DNA of 64,000 bases from Agreia sp. COWG (GCF_904528075.1 NZ_LR882035.1:2356001-2420000), one strand, 5' to 3'. Numbered from the stretch's first letter, positions 1 to 9,466 are shown. Made by a program: numbers and translations. The notes: a model not told the origin generated them from the letters alone.

Positions 1-729
1 GTCGCGGCGCAGCGCTCGTAGGCCGTCGTCGGTGAGGAACGAGGCGTAGCTGGCCGCCCGCGAGCCGTCGCGCGCGACGAGGTCGGGCGGGCATCCGGAT
101 GCCTCGAGCAGAAAGACGTTCTTCGACCGGATGCCCCTGGCCCGCAGCTTCGTCAACGCAGACTTCTCGAAGCACTCGACGGTGAGCCTGCCGTCGCCGG
201 AGTTCCAGCCCTGCTCGACCAGCGCGTCCGCCACGAGCTCGTCCAATCCGATGCCGATCGACTCGAAGTAGGTGGCGTGCTTGATCTCGGCCACCAGTCC
301 GACAGCGCGCCCAGTCGACTCCGCCGCCCTGTCCAGCATCTCGAGCAGATCCGTCAGGCGCAGTATCCCCTCCTGACCGTCGAAATCTGCACTCGAGCGA
401 CGGATACCCGGCAGTCGTTCTCGGCACCGCAACCCACTCAACTCAGCCCACGTGAAGTCCTCCGTAAACCACCCGCTGAGCCGTTCTCCGTCTATGGTCT
501 TCGTGGTGTGGCGGGCGGCATACTCCGGTCGGGACGCGACATCCGTCGTGCCGGAGATCTCGTTCTCGTGCCGAAGCACGAGCACGCCGTCTTTCGTCGC
601 GACGATGTCGGGCTCGATGGCATCGGCCCCCAGGGCGATGGCGAGCTCGTACGAAGAGCGCGTGTGCTCCGGACGATAGCCGGGCGCACCACGATGCCCG
701 ATGACGAGGGGTCTCTCACAGCGAATCAC
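1..729 (-). CDS. Glycerophosphodiester phosphodiesterase family protein (partial, C-terminus off the left edge)
   Basis: This would hydrolyse glycerophosphodiesters to glycerol-3-phosphate and an alcohol. The reverse frame is open for 243 codons to the window edge. Near the N-terminus it has the family signature GHRGAPGYRPEHT (residues 11-23), followed by GADAIEPDIVATKDG with the metal-binding Glu-x-Asp, and further in VAEIKH. No N-terminal signal peptide is visible, so it is probably cytoplasmic. The start chosen is GTG at 729. There is no ribosome binding site, but a TACCGT hexamer lies 6 nt upstream (736-741), so the mRNA is probably leaderless. It is divergent from the Bax-inhibitor-1 gene. 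The C-terminal part is missing only because the window ends. Confidence 0.85.
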   Translation of the reverse strand, partial: MIRCERPLVIGHRGAPGYRPEHTRSSYELAIALGADAIEPDIVATKDGVLVLRHENEISGTTDVASRPEYAARHTTKTIDGERLSGWFTEDFTWAELSGLRCRERLPGIRRSSADFDGQEGILRLTDLLEMLDRAAESTGRAVGLVAEIKHATYFESIGIGLDELVADALVEQGWNSGDGRLTVECFEKSALTKLRARGIRSKNVFLLEASGCPPDLVARDGSRAASYASFLTDDGLRALRRD

Positions 730-735
730 CCCAGT

Positions 736-741
736 ACGGTA
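736..741 (-). promoter_or_regulatory. Putative leaderless -10 box of the phosphodiesterase gene
   Basis: TACCGT on the reverse strand is followed by 6 nt and then the GTG start codon. This fits the actinobacterial leaderless pattern TANNNT-N6/7-start. No -35 match is obvious. Confidence 0.4.
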
Positions 742-855
742 CCGGGAGAGCCTGCGCTCTGGGCGAAAAGCCTGCGAAACCCCCATCTTTCCGGGCGCCA
801 ACCCCCGGTCACCCGGTAGATTTGAACTCCGTCCACCAACGTATAAGAGGATCTC

Positions 856-1641
856 ATGCCGTCGGCGAACCCCGCGTTCACACGCAACCCCGTATTCAAT
901 GGCAAGGGTGTGCGCGATGCCGCCCCCACCCTGTCGAGCACGCAGCTGCAGGACATGTACGAGCGTCCGTCGGCCGTGCCGACCGACACGTCGCGCATGA
1001 CGTACGACGACACGATCGTCAAGACGGCGCTGCTGTTCGCCGTTCTGCTCGCCGGCGCCGTCGTCGGATGGATCGTTCCCGGGCTCTACATCGTCGGTGC
1101 GCTCGCCGGCTTGGTGCTCGGCCTCGTGAACTCTTTCAAACGCGAGCCGTCGCCGGCGCTGATCATCGCCTACGCTGCGGCGGAGGGCCTCTTCGTCGGT
1201 GGAATCTCTCACGTCTTTGAGGGGCTGTACGACGGCATCGTCATCCAGGCTGTTCTGGCCACGCTCGCCGTGTTCGGCACCACGCTGGCGCTGTTCGCGA
1301 ACGGCAAGATCCGTGCCTCGAAGAGGGCTACCAAGATCTTCCTGATCGCCATGGTCGGCTACGCGGTGTTCTCGTTGCTCAACTTCGTGCTCATGATCGC
1401 CGGGGTCTTCCCGGCCGACAACATGTTCGGCGCCCGCTCCGGCATCGTCGGAATCATCATCGGCGTTCTCGCCATCCTCATGGCGGCCTACTCGCTGGTG
1501 CTCGACTTCGACTTCGTGCAGCGCGGCGTCAAGACCGGCGCCCCGCGCAAGTACGGCTGGTCGGCGGCCTTCGGCCTCACGGTCACGCTGGTCTGGCTCT
1601 ATGTCGAGCTGCTGCGTCTGATCGCCATCTTCCGCAACTAG
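856..1641 (+). CDS. Bax inhibitor-1/YccA family membrane protein
   Basis: A 261-residue polytopic protein of the BI-1/TMBIM family. Family members are implicated in ion (Ca2+) leak and stress tolerance; the bacterial function is poorly defined. About the first 50 residues are hydrophilic. They are followed by about seven hydrophobic segments, and the C-terminal segment has the acidic SLVLDFDFVQRG stretch typical of the family. The ATG is preceded by AGAGGATCTC, a usable ribosome binding site. The gene is divergent from the phosphodiesterase gene, and the downstream putative acyltransferase begins 1 nt after its stop. Confidence 0.88.
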   Translation: MPSANPAFTRNPVFNGKGVRDAAPTLSSTQLQDMYERPSAVPTDTSRMTYDDTIVKTALLFAVLLAGAVVGWIVPGLYIVGALAGLVLGLVNSFKREPSPALIIAYAAAEGLFVGGISHVFEGLYDGIVIQAVLATLAVFGTTLALFANGKIRASKRATKIFLIAMVGYAVFSLLNFVLMIAGVFPADNMFGARSGIVGIIIGVLAILMAAYSLVLDFDFVQRGVKTGAPRKYGWSAAFGLTVTLVWLYVELLRLIAIFRN

Positions 1642-1642
1642 C

Positions 1643-2758
1643 GTGACGTCGAACGATTCCGGCGGGGCCGTCCTTCGGGGCGGCCCCGCCTTCGTCGTTT
1701 CCGGGCCAGGTCGCCGCGCAACAGATACACCGGATGCCGCCGGCCGTATCCTCGGCCTCGATGCGGCGCGCGGGCTGGCGATCCTCGGCATGCTCGCTGC
1801 CCACACGCTGCACTCCGACGGGGACGCCTTCTATGACGGTCGCAGCTCCATCGTCTTCGCCGTGTTGGCCGGCATCTCCCTGGGCTTGATGACCGGAGGA
1901 GCCGATGGGCTCCCCCGCGAGAATCGGGCTCGTGCCCGACTGTCGGTCGCCATTCGTGCACTTCTCTTGATAGCGCTCGGCCTCGGCCTCTGGCTGCTCG
2001 ACACCGACGTCGCCATCATTCTCGACAGTTACGGCTTTCTGTTCCTGCTCTGCCTCCCGCTGCTGTTCGCCAACCGTTGGGTACTCGCGGGGGTGGCCGC
2101 GGCCTGCGCCTTGGGCGGCCCCATCATCATCGTTGCGCTCGTCGCCGTGACCGACCCATCTGGCGCTATCCCCGTCTCGAGCGACGACGTCGCTGCTGTA
2201 CCGAGAGGATGGCTCGCAGGGTACTATCCCGCACCCGTGTGGCTGGGCTACGTTGTGGCCGGCCTGTTCCTCGCCCGGAGCGGAATCACCCGCTCTTTCA
2301 CCCTCGCCGTGATGGTGGCGGGCGGCGCCCTGGTCGCCGCTCTCGGCTACGCCATCTCCTCGGCGGTGGGCGATCCCGTCATCGCCCACACCGACACGAC
2401 GGCTGAAGCGGTTTCGTCGGGCGCGCTGGCGGTCGCGCTGATCGGGCTGCTGGTCGCCGCGCTCTCGCGCATCCGGAATCGAGCCGTCACGCTGGCGATG
2501 AAGCCTCTGACCGCAGCGGGTTCGATGCCTCTGTCGATCTACACCGCGCAGATTCTCGTGCTCGCCATCCTGGCCCTGGTGCACGAAAACAGCGGCGAGT
2601 ACTCGCCAGAGCAGTCGACGGCGCTGTTCGTGAGTCTCGCCCTCGGATCGCTCGCCTTCGGAACACTGTGGAGCATCCGGTTCGCCCAGGGGCCGCTCGA
2701 ATGGCTGTTCGCCAGGGTCACGCTCCGTCGACCGTGGAGGTCGCAGCCTACGCCCTAG
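1643..2758 (+). CDS. Polytopic membrane protein of the DUF418/heparan-alpha-glucosaminide acetyltransferase-like type
   Basis: A 371-residue predicted integral membrane protein. After a hydrophilic N-terminus of about 35 residues comes RILGLDAARGLAILGMLAAHT, characteristic of DUF418/DUF1624-like putative acyltransferases. About ten hydrophobic segments follow, ending with a basic tail. The substrate is unknown; acetyl or acyl transfer across the membrane is inferred from the family only. The only plausible in-frame start is GTG at 1643, because the next in-frame ATG falls inside the first conserved motif. That places a terminator-like hairpin (1661-1690) inside the first 16 codons. The next gene, guaA, is convergent, with a 6-nt gap. 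Confidence 0.65.
   Translation: MTSNDSGGAVLRGGPAFVVSGPGRRATDTPDAAGRILGLDAARGLAILGMLAAHTLHSDGDAFYDGRSSIVFAVLAGISLGLMTGGADGLPRENRARARLSVAIRALLLIALGLGLWLLDTDVAIILDSYGFLFLLCLPLLFANRWVLAGVAAACALGGPIIIVALVAVTDPSGAIPVSSDDVAAVPRGWLAGYYPAPVWLGYVVAGLFLARSGITRSFTLAVMVAGGALVAALGYAISSAVGDPVIAHTDTTAEAVSSGALAVALIGLLVAALSRIRNRAVTLAMKPLTAAGSMPLSIYTAQILVLAILALVHENSGEYSPEQSTALFVSLALGSLAFGTLWSIRFAQGPLEWLFARVTLRRPWRSQPTP
1661..1690 (+). terminator. Rho-independent terminator-like hairpin after the Bax-inhibitor gene
   Basis: GGCGGGGCCG and CGGCCCCGCC are perfect 10-bp arms around a 10-nt loop, followed by TTCGTCGTTT. It lies 20 nt after the Bax-inhibitor stop and also inside the predicted 5' end of the next CDS. 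Confidence 0.6.
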
Positions 2759-2764
2759 GTCGCG

Positions 2765-4354
2765 CTACTCCCACTCGATGGTTCCCGGCGGCTTGCTCGT
2801 GACGTCGAGCACGACCCTGTTGACCCCGGCCACCTCGTTCGTGATGCGGTTCGAGATGCGGGCGAGCAGGTCGTAGGGCAGGCGGGTCCAGTCGGCCGTC
2901 ATCGCGTCTTCGCTCGATACCGGACGAAGCACGATCGGGTGGCCGTAGGTGCGACCGTCGCCCTGAACGCCCACCGAGCGAACATCGGCGAGCAGAACCA
3001 CCGGGCACTGCCAGATCTCGTCGTCGAGGCCGGCAGCCGTGAGCTCGGCCCGCACGATCGCGTCGGCCTGGCGAAGCAGCTCGAGGCGCTCCCAGGTGAC
3101 CTCGCCCACGATACGGATGCCGAGGCCGGGACCGGGGAACGGCTGGCGCCCCACGATGACCTCGGGGAGGCCCAGTTCGCGGCCGATGGCACGCACCTCG
3201 TCTTTGAAGAGGGCACGCAGGGGCTCGACGAGCTCGAATTGCAGGTCTTCGGGAAGACCGCCCACGTTGTGGTGGCTCTTGATATTGGCGGTGCCCGTTC
3301 CGCCGCCGGACTCGACGACGTCGGGATACAGGGTGCCCTGAACGAGGAACTTGACCGGCTCGCCGTCTGTGGCCTGCGCCTCGAGGACGAGCGCCTCGGC
3401 GGCCGCCTCGAAACTGCGAATGAACTCGCGCCCGATGATCTTGCGCTTCTGCTCGGGATCGGTGACCCCGGCGAGCGCGTCCATGAACTGCTCGCGGGCG
3501 TCTATCGTGATCAGACGCACACCCGTGGATGCCACGTAGTCGATCTCGACCTGTTCACGCTCGCCCTGGCGCAGCAGGCCGTGGTCGACGAACACGCAGG
3601 TGAGCTGATCTCCGATGGCCTGGTGCACGATAGCCCCGGCTACGGAGGAATCCACACCACCGGACAGGGCACAGATGACCTTGCCGTCACCCACCTGCTC
3701 ACGGATCAGGGCGACCTGGTCGGTGATCACGTTGTTGCTGGTCCAGTCGGCAGGAATACCGGCCGTGTCGTGCAAGAAGTTCTCGAGCACCTTCTGTCCG
3801 AACTCCGAGTGCTTGACCTCGGGGTGCCACTGCACCCCGTACATGCGGCGCTCTTTCGAGCCGAACGCTGCGACAGGGGTCGACGAGGTGCTCGCCAGAA
3901 CCTCGAAGCCTTCCGGGGCCTTCGATACGGAGTCGCCGTGGCTCATCCAGACCGTCTGCGAGTCTGGCTGGCCACCGAGCAACGCGCCACCCTCTCCCAC
4001 GATCGCCATATCGGTGGAGCCGTACTCGCGGAGTCCGGTGTTCGCGACCTCGCCGCCGAGGGCGCGGGCCATCACCTGGAAGCCGTAGCAGATGCCGAGG
4101 ACCGGCACCCCGAGATCGAAGATCGCCGGGTCGAGTTCAGGAGAACCCGGCTCGTACACGCTCGACGGCCCTCCGGAGAGCACGATGCCCACGGGCGACT
4201 TGGCGGCGACCTCCTCTGCGGTGATCGACGACGGAACGATCTCGGAGTAGACGCTGGCCTCGCGCACGCGGCGCGCGATGAGTTGGGCGTACTGGGCACC
4301 GAAATCGACGACGAGTACGGGCCTCGACTGGTTCGCTGGGCTGGGCGTGCTAAT
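2765..4354 (-). CDS. guaA: GMP synthase (glutamine-hydrolysing)
   Basis: Converts XMP to GMP with ATP and glutamine, the last step of guanylate synthesis. The N-terminal class I glutaminase domain has [12 protein letters not shown] at its start, the nucleophile Cys89 in GICYGFQ and QWHPEV. The middle ATP pyrophosphatase domain has the P-loop ALSGGVDSS. The C-terminal dimerisation domain ends KPPGTIEWE. The first GTG in this frame (4267) would delete the first glutaminase strand. The only upstream codon with a good ribosome binding site is ATT at 4354, preceded by GGAGG and 6 nt and overlapping the TAG of the DUF3817 gene. With it the protein is 529 aa, the usual family length. The AUU start is inferred. 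Confidence 0.95.
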   Translation of the reverse strand: MSTPSPANQSRPVLVVDFGAQYAQLIARRVREASVYSEIVPSSITAEEVAAKSPVGIVLSGGPSSVYEPGSPELDPAIFDLGVPVLGICYGFQVMARALGGEVANTGLREYGSTDMAIVGEGGALLGGQPDSQTVWMSHGDSVSKAPEGFEVLASTSSTPVAAFGSKERRMYGVQWHPEVKHSEFGQKVLENFLHDTAGIPADWTSNNVITDQVALIREQVGDGKVICALSGGVDSSVAGAIVHQAIGDQLTCVFVDHGLLRQGEREQVEIDYVASTGVRLITIDAREQFMDALAGVTDPEQKRKIIGREFIRSFEAAAEALVLEAQATDGEPVKFLVQGTLYPDVVESGGGTGTANIKSHHNVGGLPEDLQFELVEPLRALFKDEVRAIGRELGLPEVIVGRQPFPGPGLGIRIVGEVTWERLELLRQADAIVRAELTAAGLDDEIWQCPVVLLADVRSVGVQGDGRTYGHPIVLRPVSSEDAMTADWTRLPYDLLARISNRITNEVAGVNRVVLDVTSKPPGTIEWE

Positions 4355-4802
4355 GGGTGACCTCCACGGAAGCGGAATCGGACAGGGCGGCCTCGCGGCG
4401 GGCGAGGTAGGACGTGACCTCGCGGGCGATGCGGCCCTCGAGGAAGAACGAGAGGAACGGGATGATTCCGCCGAGGGCTATCAGAAGAAATTTGCCGAAC
4501 GGCCAGCGCATGCGGCTCCAGAGCTGGAAGTCGGCGAAGAGGTACAGCACGTAGAACCAGCCGTGCGCGATCAGGATGCCGGTCGACAGGTTCGCGGCCG
4601 TGACCGTGCCCTCGGGCACGAGCGCCAGGACCCCCTGTGAGCCGCCGAGCTCGAGCTCGACACCGAAGAGGGGAACGTACTTCAGCACAACCTCGACACA
4701 CAAGAGAAGCAGCATCACACCGGTGATGATCGACGACACCTTGTAGAGCTTCAGAGCGCTTCGGATGCGCGGAAAGTCGCGAGGTTTTGGTTCGAGGGCC
4801 AT
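4350..4802 (-). CDS. DUF3817 domain-containing membrane protein
   Basis: A 150-residue protein with three or four hydrophobic segments (about residues 24-45, 80-95 and 105-130), matching the DUF3817 family of small actinobacterial membrane proteins. The function is unknown. The start is ATG at 4802, with no Shine-Dalgarno. A TACACT hexamer 6 nt upstream suggests a leaderless mRNA made from inside the end of the SURF1 gene. Its stop codon overlaps the inferred guaA start, so guaA is probably translated from this transcript. Confidence 0.8.
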   Translation of the reverse strand: MALEPKPRDFPRIRSALKLYKVSSIITGVMLLLLCVEVVLKYVPLFGVELELGGSQGVLALVPEGTVTAANLSTGILIAHGWFYVLYLFADFQLWSRMRWPFGKFLLIALGGIIPFLSFFLEGRIAREVTSYLARREAALSDSASVEVTH

Positions 4803-4806
4803 AGAT

Positions 4807-5634
4807 CTAGTGTATTGCGTGGTCGATGGGAGGCTGCGCCGAAGCCTCGAGGGCGAGCTCCTCGAGTTCCTCCTTCTCACGCTCCCAGGCATCCTTGGCG
4901 AGGCGGTACCAGAGGAACACCGCAAAGCCGGCGAAGATGACCCATTCCACGGCGTAGAAGATGTTCAGCCAGTTCAGTTCGACCGAACGATCAGGCTCGG
5001 GCGCATCGATCACGTCGAGCCCGGCGGGAGCCGACTCGGCGATGACGTAGCCACCGTAGATATCTGTGTCGGGGCCGAGCGCCGTCCAGATATTCACGAG
5101 AGCGGCCGGGCTCATCGTCGTGATGTCGTAGTCGCTCCCCTTTGCTTTCTCCGCGTCGTCAACGTTGGGCGCATCCGGGTCGACGTAACGCCCCTCGATG
5201 GCCTGGGGTGCGGATGCGCGCGGCTCGGCGGCTAACGCGTCACGCGCCGAGACGGCCGCCTCTCGGTCGGGAGCCCAGCCGAGGGCGACGGCAAGCGCCG
5301 GAGCACCGGGCTCGTCGACCGCGAGGTGACCGATCACCCAGAAGCCCGAAGTGCCGCCGTTGAGCCTGTCGGCCAGGATTCCGTAATCCGCCGGCTCGAA
5401 GACGCCCGAGGTCGATACGCGCTGGGCAGCCTCGGCCGAGAGCACGGGCTGCTGCGGGACCGCGAGCGACGCGAGCGGCTCGACCGTCTCGGTGGGCCTG
5501 TCATCTACCTGGCCCGACGAGACGGCACGCTCGAGCTGCCACTGGCCGAGGGCCGCGAAAATAGCAGCGATGGCCAGGGCGAGCACCAGCATGGCTATCC
5601 AGCGGGGACGCCGCATCACGCTGAACAGAGTCAA
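4807..5634 (-). CDS. SURF1 family protein (cytochrome oxidase biogenesis)
   Basis: A 275-residue membrane protein. One transmembrane helix lies near the N-terminus (about residues 13-30) and one near the C-terminus (about 228-245), flanking an extracytoplasmic domain: the SURF1 topology. SURF1 proteins help insert haem a into cytochrome oxidase subunit I. The start used is TTG at 5634, overlapping the antiporter stop (TTGA). The internal ATG at residue 7 is an alternative. It belongs to the reverse-strand series KhtT-KhtU-SURF1-DUF3817-guaA. Confidence 0.82.
   Translation of the reverse strand: MTLFSVMRRPRWIAMLVLALAIAAIFAALGQWQLERAVSSGQVDDRPTETVEPLASLAVPQQPVLSAEAAQRVSTSGVFEPADYGILADRLNGGTSGFWVIGHLAVDEPGAPALAVALGWAPDREAAVSARDALAAEPRASAPQAIEGRYVDPDAPNVDDAEKAKGSDYDITTMSPAALVNIWTALGPDTDIYGGYVIAESAPAGLDVIDAPEPDRSVELNWLNIFYAVEWVIFAGFAVFLWYRLAKDAWEREKEELEELALEASAQPPIDHAIH
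4809..4814 (-). promoter_or_regulatory. Putative leaderless -10 box of the DUF3817 gene
   Basis: TACACT lies 6 nt before the ATG at 4802 and overlaps the last codons of the SURF1 gene. It fits the TANNNT-N6/7-start pattern seen at several genes here. Confidence 0.4.
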
Positions 5635-7127
5635 TATTCGCTGTCCCTCTCGCGGCTTCCGTCGTGATCCGACTGCCTCATTGCCTGCTCGATGAGCGCG
5701 TCGACATCGGATGCCGCCGGTTCCTGGGTGGAGATTCCCGCACGCGGCGCGGGCTCACCCGTCGTGCCGTTGCTATCGACGGCCAGACCCCCACCGTCGA
5801 TACCGGTGTCGGCCACCGGGTCGGTGACCATCGGATCGTCGTCGGCTCGGGGAAAGGAGACGTCCACACCGGCGGTGGCCGCAGCGACCAGAGCGAATTC
5901 CTCGTCGAGCATCGGATCGCGCATCTTCTTCGACTTCTGCCCCGTGGCCGCCGGTCGTGACCGCGACCGCAGCACGACCGCGCCGATGCGCTCCGAGTTT
6001 GCCGCGACGATCGGACCCATGATCGCCATGATAAGCACGTAGAGTCCGGCAAAAGGCTGGATGCGCTCATCGAGACCGGCCGACAACGAGAGTGTCGCCA
6101 GGATGAGGGCGAACTCCCCACGGTTCTGCAGGATCACGCTGGCATTGATGCCCGCCTGCGGCCCCAGCTTGTTCAGCCACGCCACGAATTGACCTGCACC
6201 CGCGTTGAGAACAACCGTCATGAGCACAGCCCCGAGCACCGGCAGGATCACGGGTGCGAACTTCGTGGGATCGAGCCCGAGGCCGAAATTCAGGAAGAAG
6301 AAGGCGCCGAAGACATCGCGCAGCGGGATCGCGATGTGCTCGATGCGGTTGCGGTAGCGGGACGCGCCCAGCACGAGGCCGATCAGGAACGCCCCGATCG
6401 CATCCGTCACGCCGAGGATCTCGCCGATGCCGCCGAACATGATGGCAAGGCCGAAGAACAGGATGGTGAAGAGCTCGTCGTCTTTGGTGCGGAAGAGTCG
6501 CGAGACGTACTTTCCGCCCCAGCGCGCCACAGAGAACATCACGACGAGGAAGAGGAAGGCGATGCCGAGCTTGCCCACGACGGGCCAGATCTCGGTCTCG
6601 CCCGAGAGCACCACCGAGACGATGGCCAGGTAGATGGCGATGAAGATGTCTTCTACCACCGTCACGCCGAGGATCATGGGCGTCTCGGGGTTGGCGAGAC
6701 GCTTCAGCTCGATGAGGAGCTTCGTGACGATGGCACTCGAACTCGTGGCCGTGATGCCGGCCACGATGAGGGCCTCCCGGGTTCCCCATCCGAGCATGAA
6801 GCCGAATGCGAAGCCAGCGCCCATGTTCAGCGCGATGTAGGAGCCGCCAGACACGATGAGCTTGCCCGCGTTCGAGAAGAACTCGTCTTGATCGAACTCG
6901 AGCCCCAGGTTGAACAGCAACAGGATGAGGCCGAAGACGGCCATGAGTTCGATGTATTCGGTGTGCTCGAACTCGAGTGGGAAGAAGTGGAAGTTGGGGC
7001 TCGCGATGAGGCCCACGGCCATATAGATCGGGATGGCGGGCAGCCCGATCGTCTTGCCCAGCCGACCGAGGATGTAGGCGATGACGAACAGGGTGCCGAG
7101 GATGAGGAGATCGGGCCCGAAGTGCAT
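5631..7127 (-). CDS. CPA2 family cation:proton antiporter (KhtU-like)
   Basis: A 498-residue Na+/H+-exchanger-family membrane protein with about 12 hydrophobic segments, an LLLFNLGLEFDQDEF motif after the second segment and TSSSAIVTKLL in the core. A hydrophilic cytoplasmic tail of about 130 residues follows. It probably exchanges K+ or NH4+ for H+. The gene 2 nt upstream encodes a TrkA-C regulatory subunit, the KhtTU/AmhMT arrangement known from Bacillus. The ion specificity is inferred from the family. The ATG at 7127 is the start; the stop overlaps the SURF1 start. Confidence 0.88.
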   Translation of the reverse strand: MHFGPDLLILGTLFVIAYILGRLGKTIGLPAIPIYMAVGLIASPNFHFFPLEFEHTEYIELMAVFGLILLLFNLGLEFDQDEFFSNAGKLIVSGGSYIALNMGAGFAFGFMLGWGTREALIVAGITATSSSAIVTKLLIELKRLANPETPMILGVTVVEDIFIAIYLAIVSVVLSGETEIWPVVGKLGIAFLFLVVMFSVARWGGKYVSRLFRTKDDELFTILFFGLAIMFGGIGEILGVTDAIGAFLIGLVLGASRYRNRIEHIAIPLRDVFGAFFFLNFGLGLDPTKFAPVILPVLGAVLMTVVLNAGAGQFVAWLNKLGPQAGINASVILQNRGEFALILATLSLSAGLDERIQPFAGLYVLIMAIMGPIVAANSERIGAVVLRSRSRPAATGQKSKKMRDPMLDEEFALVAAATAGVDVSFPRADDDPMVTDPVADTGIDGGGLAVDSNGTTGEPAPRAGISTQEPAASDVDALIEQAMRQSDHDGSRERDSEY

Positions 7128-7129
7128 GG

Positions 7130-7663
7130 TTAGCCCCCGGGCGGACCGTCGATGGCACCGCTTTTCTGGCGCATCTCACCCGTGCGGAAGAAGTTGAAGG
7201 CCTTGGCGACCTTCTCCGGCGAACCGGCGACGACGAGAGTGTCGCCCGGGAAGACCCGAAAATCGGGTGCCGGCGCCGGATTCGCCGATTCCCCGCGAAC
7301 CACGGCCACGACCGTGAGCCCGACGATGTCACGCTCGGCAGTGCTGCCCAGTGCCTGCCCGGCGATGTGGTCTTCGTAGTCGACCGTGAACCAGTCGATG
7401 CTCAGGCCGGGAATCTGGTCGAGGGCGCTGAGGGATTCCGTGATCTGCGTGCCGCCCAGAAGCTCGGCCAGCGTGTGAGCTTCGTCTTCGCTGAGTCTCA
7501 ACGAGACCTTGGCGGAGTCGCTGGTGTTGTCCTCGTCGGAGAACGTGATCAGGTCGCTGTGACCGGAGCGGTGGGCGATGACGCCGACCTTCCCCCCGTC
7601 TGCGGTGATGAAGGTGTGCAGCACCCCGACACCGGGGAGCTTTACTCGCCGCACATCGACCAT
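7130..7663 (-). CDS. Antiporter regulatory subunit with TrkA-C domain (KhtT-like)
   Basis: A 177-residue soluble protein. The N-terminal part (MVDVRRVKLPGVGVLHTF) resembles KhtT. The C-terminal part is a TrkA-C (RCK-C) domain with GLTVVAVVRGES and FRVFPGDTLVVAGSPEKV. In known systems this domain binds a nucleotide such as c-di-AMP and gates the antiporter. It is directly upstream of the antiporter gene with a 2-nt gap. The ATG is preceded by CCGAGGAGTTCAGTTC. A TAGACT hexamer at 7713-7718 on the reverse strand could be its -10. Confidence 0.88.
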   Translation of the reverse strand: MVDVRRVKLPGVGVLHTFITADGGKVGVIAHRSGHSDLITFSDEDNTSDSAKVSLRLSEDEAHTLAELLGGTQITESLSALDQIPGLSIDWFTVDYEDHIAGQALGSTAERDIVGLTVVAVVRGESANPAPAPDFRVFPGDTLVVAGSPEKVAKAFNFFRTGEMRQKSGAIDGPPGG

Positions 7664-7735
7664 GAACTGAACTCCTCGGATAACGATGTCGCGCTGTGGG
7701 TGGGAAGAAACCAGTCTACCGAGGCGGGCGCGGAG

Positions 7736-9466
7736 CTATCCCGCGGCCGCGATGTCCGGCGCCTCGAGACGGATGCGATCGGCCGAGATGTCGTCGGGCT
7801 GCTCCTGGCTCGCACGCTCAGCCGCGACCCGCTTCAGGTAGTTGGCGACCTCGCGCTCGATGCGCGCCTCGTCCCAGCCGAGCACTCCGGCCATGAGCCT
7901 CGCCGCCACGGGGGCGGCGGACACGCCCCTATCCCAGGCCTCGATGGAGATGCGGGTGCGACGGGCGAGCACGTCTTCGAGGTGAAGGGCACCTTCGTGG
8001 CTCGCTGCGTAGACGACCTCGGCGGCCAGGTAGTCGTCGGCGCCGGGAAGGGGCTGTGCCAGCTCGGGGTTCTCGGTGATGAGGTCGAGCAGCTCGTCGG
8101 TGAGGGTGCCGAAGCGATTGAGCAGGTGTTCGATACGCACGGTGTGCACTCCGAACTTGCGGGCGATCTTCGCCCGCTTGTTCCAGGCAGCCTGGTATCC
8201 CTCTGCGCCGACGAGGGCGATGTCCTCCGTCACGGAAGCGGGGATCTTTCCGTCGAGGGCCGACACCGCCGCATCGATCGCGTCTTTCGCCATCACCCGG
8301 TACGTGGTCCATTTGCCCCCGGCGATCACCACGAGCCCCGGAACGGAGTGGGCCACCAGGTGCTCACGCGAGAGTTTGGAGGTCTGGTCGCTCTCGCCGG
8401 CGAGCAGCGGACGCAGACCCGCGTAGACACCCTCGACGTCGTCGCGGGTGAGCGGCACGGTCAAGACCTCGTTGACGTGCTCGAGCACGTAGTCGATGTC
8501 GGCGGCCGTCGCGGCCGGGTGCGCCTTGTCGAGGTGCCAGTCGGTGTCTGTCGTGCCCACGAGCCAGTGCCGACCCCACGGGATCACGAAGAGCACGCTC
8601 TTCTCTGTGCGCAGCAGCAGCCCCATCGACGACTGGAAGCGATCGCGTGGTACGACGAGGTGGATGCCCTTCGACGCGCGCACCTTGAACTGGCCGCGCT
8701 CGCCGACCATGGCCTGGGTGTCATCGGTCCAGACCCCCGTCGCATTGACGACCTGCTTGGCTCGGATCTCGAACTTCTCGCCCGTCTGCAGGTCGTGTGC
8801 GTTCACGCCGACGACCCGCTGACCCACCTTGATGAATCCCTCGACTCGCACTCGGTTCGCGGCGTGGGCCCCGTACGCCGACGCCGTTCGCACGACGCTG
8901 GCGCCGTAGCGGGCGTCGTCGACCTGCGCGTCGTAGTACGTGATGCCGCCGATGAGGGCGTCGTGAGCCATGCTCGGGATGGCCCGCTGCACCTGACCGC
9001 GCGTCAGGTGACGGTGGTGAGGAACTCCGGGCGGGCGCCCGCCGGTGTAAGAGAAGAGGTCGTAGAGCACCATGCCGGCACCGATGTAGAAGCGGTCGAT
9101 GAAGCGGCGCTTCAGCGGAATGAGAAAGCGCACGGGCTTCACGAGGTGCGGCGCAATGCGCTGCAGCAGCAGCCCGCGTTCGATGAGGGCCTCGCGAACG
9201 AGGCGGAAGTTCAGCTGCTCGAGGTAGCGCACGCCACCGTGCACGAGCTTCGACGAGCGCGAGCTCGTGCCGCTCGACCAATCCCTCGCCTCGACGATCC
9301 CCACGCTCAGGCCGCGCGTGACCGCGTCGAGCGCACTTCCGGCGCCCACGATTCCGCCGCCCACGACGAGGATGTCGAGTTCCTTCGTCTTCAGGGCCTC
9401 GATAGCGGCCTCTCGTTCCTCGGGACCGAGTTTCGTCGAGAGGGATACGGTGCTCGTGCGGGCCAT
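7736..9466 (-). CDS. glpD: Aerobic glycerol-3-phosphate dehydrogenase
   Basis: A 576-residue FAD enzyme that oxidises glycerol-3-phosphate to dihydroxyacetone phosphate and passes electrons to the quinone pool. The N-terminus has the dinucleotide motif DILVVGGGIVGAGSALDAV, then SSGTSSRSSKLVHGGVRYLE, both typical of GlpD. The DAO-type domain is followed by the C-terminal GlpD domain. The start chosen is ATG at 9466, with GAGGAGG 8 nt upstream. An in-frame extension to 9628 overlaps guaB3 and is not needed. Loss of the phosphodiesterase product glycerol-3-phosphate could feed this step. Confidence 0.95.
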   Translation of the reverse strand: MARTSTVSLSTKLGPEEREAAIEALKTKELDILVVGGGIVGAGSALDAVTRGLSVGIVEARDWSSGTSSRSSKLVHGGVRYLEQLNFRLVREALIERGLLLQRIAPHLVKPVRFLIPLKRRFIDRFYIGAGMVLYDLFSYTGGRPPGVPHHRHLTRGQVQRAIPSMAHDALIGGITYYDAQVDDARYGASVVRTASAYGAHAANRVRVEGFIKVGQRVVGVNAHDLQTGEKFEIRAKQVVNATGVWTDDTQAMVGERGQFKVRASKGIHLVVPRDRFQSSMGLLLRTEKSVLFVIPWGRHWLVGTTDTDWHLDKAHPAATAADIDYVLEHVNEVLTVPLTRDDVEGVYAGLRPLLAGESDQTSKLSREHLVAHSVPGLVVIAGGKWTTYRVMAKDAIDAAVSALDGKIPASVTEDIALVGAEGYQAAWNKRAKIARKFGVHTVRIEHLLNRFGTLTDELLDLITENPELAQPLPGADDYLAAEVVYAASHEGALHLEDVLARRTRISIEAWDRGVSAAPVAARLMAGVLGWDEARIEREVANYLKRVAAERASQEQPDDISADRIRLEAPDIAAAG

